Shown here: one piece after another, positions 54,340-61,519 of the stretch
How positions within the stretch are numbered: the stretch's first letter is position 1
Layout: every line of letters begins with the position of its first letter
Source of the DNA: Janthinobacterium sp. FW305-129
GTDB taxonomy: Bacteria; Pseudomonadota; Gammaproteobacteria; Burkholderiales; Burkholderiaceae_D
Reading direction: 5' to 3'
Length of the DNA: 64,000 nucleotides
Assembly (NCBI RefSeq): GCF_020858115.1
Contig: NZ_JACYMM010000001.1
Span: forward strand, 682,001-746,000
Notes under the pieces: generated by a model
Told to the model about the DNA's origin: nothing
Seen by the model: only the letters and a program-made list of their open reading frames with translations
The model's database searches: none
Translations under genes and position numbers: made by a program

Positions 54340-55626
54340 ATGCAACCATCCCCCGACCTCATCGCACAGCTGGACCAGAGCACGGACCAGCTCAAGCGCG
54401 CGCGCCTGCGCAATATGCAGTGGCTGGCCGCCGGCTTGCTGCTGCTGGCCGCGCTGGTCTTCGCCGTGGCCCGCTCGCAGCGGGGCCGCCACCCCGCCTG
54501 GGGCTATGTGGAAGCGTTTGCCGAAGCGGCGATGGTGGGCGCGATCGCCGACTGGTTCGCCGTCGTGGCCCTGTTCCGCCACCCGCTGGGCATCCCCCTG
54601 TGGCATACGGCCATCATCCCGAACAGCAAGGCGGACATCGGCCGCAGCCTGGGCGCCTTCGTGGAAAACCATTTCATTACCGAACAAGGCATCGCCGAGC
54701 GCATCGCGCAAGCCGATCCCGCCGCCCGCCTGGGCGCCTGGCTCCGTGAGGAGGCCCACGCGCGGCAGCTGGGCATGACCGGTGCCGGCGTGGCGAAACA
54801 GCTGCTGGCGATGGCCGACCATGAGCAGCTGGGGCGCCTGCTGCGCGAACAGGCCAGCGGCTACCTGGGCCAGCTGAATGTATCGGACGTGGCGGCAGAC
54901 TGCATCGATGCGCTGATCGCCGATGGCAAGCCGCAGGAACTGCTGGACTTCCTGCTCGACCGCAGTGCCGCCTACCTGGACGACGAGCGCCACCACACGG
55001 CCATCGGCGACTTCGTGCTGGGCGCTTTCCAGATCGAGAACGCGCTGGTGAAAAAAGCCGTGAAAGCGTACGAGCCGCGCATGATCGCCTCGCTGCAAAA
55101 ATTCGCCCTGACCGTGCGCATCGACCCGGCCCACCCGCTGCGCCAGCGCATCGCCGGCTGGATCGCCGACAGCGCCTTGCACCTGAAGGCCGACCCGCAG
55201 TGGCAGGAAACGGTGCGCCGCTACCAGCTGCAGCTGATCGCCAGCGACACGGTGCAAGCCATGCTGGGCGAGCTGTGGGACGCCATCCGCGCGCGCGTGC
55301 TGGCCGACCTGCACGCCGACGCCCCCGTGCTGGCGCAAGCGATTGCCAGCCTGGCGCGCAACACGGGCCAGGTGCTGGGCGAGGACAAGACGGCGCGGGC
55401 ATGGCTGAACGACGCCATCGTCGCCGGCAGCGGCTCGCTGGTACGGCGCTACCGGGGCGAGGTGGGCGCCTTCATCGCCGCCCGCCTGGACTCGTGGAGC
55501 AAGGATGAAATGAGCGAGCGCATCGAACTGGCCATCGGGCGCGACCTGCAATTCATCCGCATCAACGGCACCATCGTGGGCGGCCTGGCCGGCTTGCTGA
55601 TTTACTCCGTCAGCCAGGCGGTGTAA
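54340..55626 (+). CDS. DUF445 family membrane protein
   Basis: 428 residues from ATG 54340. One helix near the N-terminus (about 28-46) and one at the very C-terminus (GGLAGLLIYSVSQ). The DUF445 signature is clear: EAFAEAAMVGAIADWFAVVALFRHPLGIPLWHTAIIPNSKADIG and FIRINGTIVGGLAG. This family (YjiN in E. coli) has no assigned reaction. It has its own transcript after the hairpin and converges with the chemoreceptor gene. Confidence 0.87.
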   Translation: MQPSPDLIAQLDQSTDQLKRARLRNMQWLAAGLLLLAALVFAVARSQRGRHPAWGYVEAFAEAAMVGAIADWFAVVALFRHPLGIPLWHTAIIPNSKADIGRSLGAFVENHFITEQGIAERIAQADPAARLGAWLREEAHARQLGMTGAGVAKQLLAMADHEQLGRLLREQASGYLGQLNVSDVAADCIDALIADGKPQELLDFLLDRSAAYLDDERHHTAIGDFVLGAFQIENALVKKAVKAYEPRMIASLQKFALTVRIDPAHPLRQRIAGWIADSALHLKADPQWQETVRRYQLQLIASDTVQAMLGELWDAIRARVLADLHADAPVLAQAIASLARNTGQVLGEDKTARAWLNDAIVAGSGSLVRRYRGEVGAFIAARLDSWSKDEMSERIELAIGRDLQFIRINGTIVGGLAGLLIYSVSQAV

Positions 55627-55660
55627 GCGCGCTTTTCCAGCGCCAGCGCCTGCCGCGGCA

Positions 55661-57319
55661 TCACGCCAGCTGCGGTTTTAGCAGGCTCGTCACTGATAAC
55701 TGCTTGCGCGGCGCGGCAGCCCTGGCTGCCGGCCGGGCCGCCACGCCGGCCGCCACGCTGCGCACCAGCTGGAAGGAATCGACCAGCGTCGCCAGTTGCA
55801 CGGCCTGCTGCTGCATGCCGGCCGCGGCGGCGGCGGCCTGCTCGACCAGGGCCGCATTTTGCTGCGTCACGTCATCCATCTGCGTGATGGCCTGGTTGAT
55901 TTGTTCGATACCCTCGCTCTGCTCCTGGCTGGCCGCCGTAATGTCCGCCATGTAGCCGGCCACCTGGCGCACCGACTGCTCGATATCGCCCATCGTCTTG
56001 CCGGCGTCCTGCACCAGCCGGCTGCCCGCCCCCACCTTGTCCACCGAATCGCCGATCAGCACCTTGATTTCCTTGGCCGCCTGTGCCGAGCGGTGCGCCA
56101 GGCTGCGCACCTCGGACGCCACCACGGCAAAGCCGCGCCCCTGTTCCCCCGCCCGCGCCGCCTCGACGGCCGCATTCAGCGCCAGGATATTCGTCTGGAA
56201 GGCGATGCCGTCGATCACGCCGATGATGTCGACGATCTTGCGCGAGCTGTCCTGGATCGAGCCCATGGTGGCAATCACCTGCGACATGGCTTGCTCGCCC
56301 TTGTGCGCGGTCTCGGAGGCGGTGCTGACGAGGCGGTTCGCCTCGCGCGCATTGTCGGCATTCTGCCTGACCGTGCCGGTCAGCTCTTCCATGGACGACG
56401 CCGTCTCTTCCAGCGCGCTGGCCTGCGACTCCGTGCGCCGCGACAGGTTCGCATTGCCTGCGGCGATTTCCTCCGCGCCGCGGCCCACTACGCCCGTCGA
56501 TTCCTTGATTTGCCCGACCAGCAGCTTGACGTTCGTCTGCAGGACGCGCAGCGCCTGCGCCACCGCCGTCAATTCGTCGTTGCCGCTGGCGCTGATGCTG
56601 CCCGACAGGTCGCCCGCGCTCATGCGCTCGATATCGCCACGCATGCGCTCCAGCGGCACCACGGCCGCGCGCTGCAAGGTGTAGCCGCCGGCCGCGCACG
56701 ACACCACGCCGCAGAGAGTGCTGAACAGCATCGGCATGCCGGCGTGTCCCGACGCCACATAGGAGATGGCCGGCGCGGCAACGAACAGCAGCGCCAGCGA
56801 GCCGAACACGAGGGACATCCGGGCGCGCAGCGACAGCTGCGCCACAGGGTTCAGGCGACGCAGGACCGAGCGGTGCATGGCCACGCCTTCGCGCACTTCG
56901 AGCGTCGTGCCGCCTTGCTTGATGGCCTGGTATGCCTGCTCGGCGGCGGCCACCTGTTCCCGGCTGGGCTTCACGCGGATCGAGGTGTAGCCCACCATCT
57001 GGCCATTTTCCAGCATCGGCGCGGCATTCGCTTCCACCCAGTAGTAATCGCCATTCTTGCAGCGGTTCTTGACCATGCCCGTCCACGCCTTGCCGCTCTT
57101 GATGGTGCGCCAGAAGTCGGCGAAGGCCTCGGCCGGCATATCCGGATGGCGCACGATGTTTTGCGGCGCGCCGATCAGCTCCTCGGCCGAAAAGCCGCTG
57201 ATATCGATGAAATCCTGGTTGACATAGGTGATGTTGCCCTTCAGGTCAGTCTTCGATACCACCGTCTGACCATCATGAAGCACATATTCCCTGTTCGTTA
57301 CCGGCATATTTGTACGCAT
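55661..57319 (-). CDS. Aer-like PAS-containing methyl-accepting chemotaxis protein
   Basis: 552 residues from ATG 57319 with GGGAG upstream. Residues about 20-115 are a PAS domain of the Aer kind ([36 protein letters not shown]), then two membrane helices (about 170-215), HAMP, and a full MCP signalling hairpin whose tip is [20 protein letters not shown]. There is no periplasmic sensor, so it senses from inside, likely redox state or oxygen through FAD. A perfect FNR box 154 bp upstream suggests higher expression at low oxygen. There is no C-terminal CheR pentapeptide. Confidence 0.92.
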   Translation of the reverse strand: MRTNMPVTNREYVLHDGQTVVSKTDLKGNITYVNQDFIDISGFSAEELIGAPQNIVRHPDMPAEAFADFWRTIKSGKAWTGMVKNRCKNGDYYWVEANAAPMLENGQMVGYTSIRVKPSREQVAAAEQAYQAIKQGGTTLEVREGVAMHRSVLRRLNPVAQLSLRARMSLVFGSLALLFVAAPAISYVASGHAGMPMLFSTLCGVVSCAAGGYTLQRAAVVPLERMRGDIERMSAGDLSGSISASGNDELTAVAQALRVLQTNVKLLVGQIKESTGVVGRGAEEIAAGNANLSRRTESQASALEETASSMEELTGTVRQNADNAREANRLVSTASETAHKGEQAMSQVIATMGSIQDSSRKIVDIIGVIDGIAFQTNILALNAAVEAARAGEQGRGFAVVASEVRSLAHRSAQAAKEIKVLIGDSVDKVGAGSRLVQDAGKTMGDIEQSVRQVAGYMADITAASQEQSEGIEQINQAITQMDDVTQQNAALVEQAAAAAAGMQQQAVQLATLVDSFQLVRSVAAGVAARPAARAAAPRKQLSVTSLLKPQLA

Positions 57320-57790
57320 TTCTGTCTCCCTATCCTACACAAGCGAATGGCGGCGCCACCCGAAAAGAAGCGGGCTCGCGCCCTGGCCTGAACAACACTG
57401 CTCTTTCCTGCACAGATCCTGACAAGTGGCGAGAGGCGCCTTGCCAACAACTTGCCTCTATTTGCCCTCTTTTTGATTTAGATCAAATTCATTTTGCTCC
57501 ATGATTTAACCAATTACAACATTTAAATGAAAAATTTAAACGAATTTGTCATTTTTGAAATGGTGACAAATGGATAGATTGTCGCGTCGCCACAGTGAAA
57601 ACCAGCTCTCCAAGACAAAATCGAGCAGCAGGCCGCAGTTGCGCGGCAAACACAAATCATTAAAATCATGAAATTCATTGCATTCTATTTTATTTGAGGT
57701 ATGATGATTGACATGGGAAAACAAAAACGATGCGATGACATCGTCACTTTCGCCACCCGGGAAATCCGCACCTATGTAGGGGAGATACGC
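57320..57790. promoter_or_regulatory. AT-rich divergent region with FNR box
   Basis: 471 bp between the chemoreceptor and the diguanylate cyclase, AT-rich from about 57470 to 57720. It contains the FNR box and several near-palindromic T/A runs. No clear -10/-35 pair was picked for either side. A 62-residue - strand frame lies wholly in it and is rejected. Confidence 0.5.
57473..57486. promoter_or_regulatory. Perfect FNR/ANR box
   Basis: TTGATTTAGATCAA: both half sites TTGAT and ATCAA are perfect with the standard 4-bp spacer. It lies 154 bp before the chemoreceptor ATG and 305 bp before the cyclase ATG, so the target cannot be decided by distance alone. The chemoreceptor is favoured because Aer-type proteins are commonly FNR controlled. 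Confidence 0.75.
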
Positions 57791-58693
57791 ATGAACAAAG
57801 TCCTGGCCTTGCGCTTGCTCGACGCAGCAGAAGACGCCGCCGTCATCATCGACGCCGCTTCACGCATCCAGTATGCGAACGACGCCATGTATGCGCTGAG
57901 CGGCTATGCGCAGGGCAGCCTGGCGGGCCGGCAAATCGAGGCGCTGCTGCCGGACGCCGTGCGCGAGCAGCATGGCGCGCAGATCGGCGCCTATCTGGCC
58001 GGCGAAAAGAAGTCCAGGGTACTCGGGCACAAACGCCATTTCGCCATTCGCCACCACGACGGCTCCATGCTGCCCATCGTGCTCAAGGCCATGGACCTGG
58101 GCAAGCTCGGCGACGAGAACTACATGGGCGCCTTTTTCATCGACCAGCGCCGCGAGCGCGCGCTCGAACAGCAGAATGCGGCCCGCTGGCAGCAGCTGCA
58201 GCGCATCGCCCTGAGCGACCCGCTGACCCATCTGTCCAACCGCCGCGCCTTCGAGGTCGAAGCCGTGCGTGCCGCCGCGCGGGCCCGGCGCGCCCACAGC
58301 CCACTGGCCATCGGCATCGCCGACATCGACTTCTTCAAACACGTCAACGACCAGCATGGCCATGCCGCCGGCGATGCCGTCCTGCAAGCCATCGCCGCCG
58401 TGTTCCAGTTCCAGGCGCGGGCCTCGGACGTCGTCGCCCGCGTGGGCGGCGAGGAATTCGGTTTCCTGTTCCCGCATACGAACATGAGCATGGCCTGCCA
58501 GGTGGCCGAACGCATCCGCCGCGCCGTGGAAGAGACGCGTTTCGAGTTCGGCAAGCTGTCCATTCCGGTGACGATCAGCATCGGCCTGGCACCGCTGCCC
58601 GACAACGGCGACTGGAAGGCGGGCTTCATGCAAGCCGACGCCGCGCTGTACCAGGCCAAGAACAATGGCCGCAACCGCATCGAGCAAGCCTGA
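57791..58693 (+). CDS. PAS-GGDEF diguanylate cyclase
   Basis: 300 residues from ATG 57791 (GGGGAGA upstream; an earlier in-frame ATG at 57701 has no ribosome site). PAS at about 5-130, then a GGDEF domain with the active site GGEEF at 219-223. An inhibitory RxxD site (RASD, 210-213) stands five residues before it, so the enzyme should be product-inhibited by c-di-GMP. It makes c-di-GMP from two GTP. Soluble: no membrane helix. It is divergent from the chemoreceptor and upstream of cheW and an HD-GYP phosphodiesterase, which would act in opposition. Confidence 0.92.
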   Translation: MNKVLALRLLDAAEDAAVIIDAASRIQYANDAMYALSGYAQGSLAGRQIEALLPDAVREQHGAQIGAYLAGEKKSRVLGHKRHFAIRHHDGSMLPIVLKAMDLGKLGDENYMGAFFIDQRRERALEQQNAARWQQLQRIALSDPLTHLSNRRAFEVEAVRAAARARRAHSPLAIGIADIDFFKHVNDQHGHAAGDAVLQAIAAVFQFQARASDVVARVGGEEFGFLFPHTNMSMACQVAERIRRAVEETRFEFGKLSIPVTISIGLAPLPDNGDWKAGFMQADAALYQAKNNGRNRIEQA

Positions 58694-58750
58694 GCACCCG
58701 GCCATATCCGCCGTTTCATTCACCCCGCAGCACCTGACAGGAGCAAGCAC

Positions 58751-59254
58751 ATGGAAACCACCACGACACATGCCGCAGCAGCGAACCAGCTGGCGCAAGC
58801 GGACGCCCGGGAATTGCTGGTCTTCGGACTCGGCAAGGAAGAATATGCGATCGACATCGGCCTGGTGCAGGAAATCCGCGGCTACGGCGCCGTGACCCGC
58901 ATCGCCAACGCCCCCGCCTTCCTCAAGGGTTTCATCCACCTGCGCGGCAGCATCGTGCCGCTGATCGACCTGCGCATCGCGCTGGGCCAGGCCGAGCCCG
59001 CATACGACGCCTCGACCGTGGTGATCATCCTCATCTTCGCGCATGGCGCCACCGGCATCGTGGTCGACCGCGTGGCCGACGTGGTGCCGCTGGCGCCGGC
59101 GCAGATCAAGCCGCCGCCGCAGCTGCACGGCTCGGCCATGGCCGGCCACGTGACGGCCATCGGCGCCCTGGACGAGCGCATGCTGATCGTGCTCGACATG
59201 GATAGCCTGCTGTCGGGCATGGGCATGCACGCCGGCGGAAAACTGGCGGCCTGA
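58751..59254 (+). CDS. cheW: CheW-like chemotaxis coupling protein
   Basis: 167 residues, one CheW domain: LLVFGLGKEEYAIDIGLVQEIRG, then LKGFIHLRGSIVPLIDLRIALG and MLIVLDMDSLL. CheW joins receptors to CheA. No cheA, cheR or cheB is in the window, so this copy works with a chemotaxis system encoded elsewhere. Possibly it couples the receptor at 55661, which is 1.4 kb away on the other strand. It begins 57 bp after the diguanylate cyclase and is probably cotranscribed. Confidence 0.92.
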   Translation: METTTTHAAAANQLAQADARELLVFGLGKEEYAIDIGLVQEIRGYGAVTRIANAPAFLKGFIHLRGSIVPLIDLRIALGQAEPAYDASTVVIILIFAHGATGIVVDRVADVVPLAPAQIKPPPQLHGSAMAGHVTAIGALDERMLIVLDMDSLLSGMGMHAGGKLAA

Positions 59255-59303
59255 GCCAGCCACCAGCCCCGCCACCACCCGAACCCGCCCCGCCGGAGAC
59301 ACC

Positions 59304-60362
59304 ATGAGCATCCTGATCGTCGATGACAACGATACCAATCTGAGCCTGCTGGCGACCCTGGCGCGCAAGGCCAGCGCCGCCGAACCGGTCTGCATGAACG
59401 ATCCCATCGACGCGCTGTACTGGTGCGAATCGAACGTGCCGGACCTGGTCTTGCTCGATTACCGGATGCCCAGCCTGTCCGGCAATGAATTCCTCAGCAT
59501 TTTCCGCAAGATGCCGGGCATGGCCAACATCGCCATCATCATGGTGACCACCGAGAACGACCGCGCCGTGCGCAAGCAAGCCTTTTCGCTGGGCGTGACG
59601 GAGTTTCTCACCAAACCCATCGACACCATCGAGTTCAGTTTGCGCGTACGCAACCTGCTGGCCCTGCGCACGGCGCAAACCATGCTGGCCGACCGCGCCA
59701 AGCTGCTCGAACACGAAGTGGCCGAGGCCATCGCCAACGTCACCGCCAGGGAGATGGAACTGGTCGCGCGCCTGGCGCGGGCGGCCGAATTCCGCGATCC
59801 CGAAACGGGCGGCCACATCATGCGCATGGCCCGCTACTCGGCGCTGATCGCCAGGGAACTGGGTCTCGACGCGCAATGGCAGGACCTGCTGCTCAAGGCG
59901 GCGCCCATGCACGACGTGGGCAAGCTGGCCACGCCCGACCATATCCTGCTCAAGCCGGGGCGGCTGGATCCCGAGGAAATGGCCATCATGCGCCAGCATG
60001 CGGAAATCGGCGGCCAGATCCTCGCCGGCAGCGATTCGCCGCTGATCCGCCTGGCCGAGGAAATCGCCTGCGGCCACCACGAGAAATACGATGGCAGCGG
60101 CTATCCGCGCGGCCTGGCGGGCGACCAGATACCGCTGTCGGCGCGCATCGTGGCCGTGGCCGACGTCTTCGACGCACTGAGCTCGGAGCGCCCGTACAAG
60201 CCCGCCTGGCCTTTGGCGCAGGCGCGCCAGTTCCTGCAAGAGAACAAGGGCAGCCATTTCTGCCCGCGCTGCATCGACGCCTTCCTGGGCGCCTGGGACG
60301 ACGTGCTCGCCATCCGCGACAGCCTGCCCGACCCCATCCATCACCACGCCCACCCACTGTAA
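59304..60362 (+). CDS. REC-HD-GYP cyclic di-GMP phosphodiesterase (RpfG-like)
   Basis: 352 residues. Receiver with phospho-acceptor D52 (VLLDYRMPS), a helical linker, and an HD-GYP domain with H203-D204 (HDVGK) and GSGYP near 264. HD-GYP enzymes break down c-di-GMP, usually to GMP. Activity should be set by phosphorylation of D52; the hybrid kinase at 61516 is a candidate donor. It lies 49 bp after cheW and 14 bp before the FIST gene, so it is part of the same operon. Confidence 0.93.
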   Translation: MSILIVDDNDTNLSLLATLARKASAAEPVCMNDPIDALYWCESNVPDLVLLDYRMPSLSGNEFLSIFRKMPGMANIAIIMVTTENDRAVRKQAFSLGVTEFLTKPIDTIEFSLRVRNLLALRTAQTMLADRAKLLEHEVAEAIANVTAREMELVARLARAAEFRDPETGGHIMRMARYSALIARELGLDAQWQDLLLKAAPMHDVGKLATPDHILLKPGRLDPEEMAIMRQHAEIGGQILAGSDSPLIRLAEEIACGHHEKYDGSGYPRGLAGDQIPLSARIVAVADVFDALSSERPYKPAWPLAQARQFLQENKGSHFCPRCIDAFLGAWDDVLAIRDSLPDPIHHHAHPL

Positions 60363-60376
60363 GCGAGGAACCTGCC

Positions 60377-61519
60377 ATGCGCGTGCAACAACTGATCCTG
60401 AAAAACCATGCCGACCTCGATGCCGCCCTGGCCCCCCTGGCCGCCATGCAACCGCAGCTGGTGCTGGCCTTTGGCGCCTGCGCCTACTTTGCCACTCCCG
60501 AGCTGACGGCGGCGCTGCGCCGCCAGATGCCCGGCGCCGTCATCGCCGGCTGTTCCACGGCCGGGGAGATCGCCGGCAAGCGCGTCTACGACGACAGCTG
60601 CGTCATCACCGCCATCGGCTTCGAGCACACGACGGTGGCCATCGCCGACGCCATCATCTGCGACATGGCCGATTCGCACGACACGGGCGAGCGCCTGGCG
60701 CAGGCGCTGCCGCAGGACGGCCTGGCGGCCGTTTTCATGCTGGGCACGGGCGTGGCCATCAATGGCAGCGCCCTCATCGCCGGCCTGCAGGCCAACCTGC
60801 CGCCGGGCGTGACGGTGTCCGGCGGGCTGGCGGCCGACGGCGGCGCCTTCCGCCAGACCTGGACCCTGGGTCCGCGCGGCGCGGCCGACAACACCATCGT
60901 CGCCGTCGGCCTGTACGGCGAGCGCATCCGCCTCGGCTACGGCAGCCATGCGGGCTGGGAAGCGTTCGGTCCGGCGCGCAAGGTGACGCGCTGCGTCGAC
61001 AATGTGCTGTATGGCCTGGACGGCGCGCGCGCGCTCGACATCTACAAGCTGTACCTGGGCGACTATGCGCGCGACCTGCCCGGCTCGGGGCTGCTGTTCC
61101 CCTTTGAAATGCTGACGGCCGCGCACGAAAAAAGCAATGTCTTCCGCACCATCCTCGCCGTCGACGAGGAACAGGGTTCGCTGACCCTGGCCGGCGACAT
61201 CCTCGCCGACGGCTACCTGAAACTGATGCATTCGAGCACCAACAGGCTGATCGACGGGGCAGAAACGGCCGCGCGCGGCGTCCAGGCCCACGCCGACGCG
61301 GCGGGCGACCAGCTGGCCCTGCTGGTCAGCTGCGTGGGGCGCAAGCTGGTCATGGGCGACCGGGTCGAGGAAGAGGTCGAAGCCGTGGCCGACCTGCTGG
61401 GCGGCGCGGCCTGCATCGCCGGTTTTTATTCCAACGGAGAAATCGGCATCGCCCAGCCGCATGGCACTTGCCAGCTGCATAACCAGACGATGACCGTCAC
61501 CGTCCTGAGCGAAGCATGA
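60377..61519 (+). CDS. FIST domain sensory protein
   Basis: 380 residues from ATG 60377, with GAGGAA upstream; a longer open frame begins far inside the HD-GYP gene and is rejected. FIST_N begins PQLVLAFGACAYFATPEL and VIAGCSTAGEI, and FIST_C ends GGAACIAGFYSNGEIGIAQPHGTCQLHNQTMTVTVLSE. FIST proteins bind small molecules, probably amino acids, and lie beside signalling genes. The stop overlaps the ATG of the hybrid kinase by 4 bp, so this is probably its sensor partner. Confidence 0.9.
   Translation: MRVQQLILKNHADLDAALAPLAAMQPQLVLAFGACAYFATPELTAALRRQMPGAVIAGCSTAGEIAGKRVYDDSCVITAIGFEHTTVAIADAIICDMADSHDTGERLAQALPQDGLAAVFMLGTGVAINGSALIAGLQANLPPGVTVSGGLAADGGAFRQTWTLGPRGAADNTIVAVGLYGERIRLGYGSHAGWEAFGPARKVTRCVDNVLYGLDGARALDIYKLYLGDYARDLPGSGLLFPFEMLTAAHEKSNVFRTILAVDEEQGSLTLAGDILADGYLKLMHSSTNRLIDGAETAARGVQAHADAAGDQLALLVSCVGRKLVMGDRVEEEVEAVADLLGGAACIAGFYSNGEIGIAQPHGTCQLHNQTMTVTVLSEA

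Noticed and set aside
57536..57724. A 62-codon - strand frame in the chemoreceptor/cyclase gap
   Set aside because: No ribosome site, no family, and the region is AT-rich regulatory DNA.
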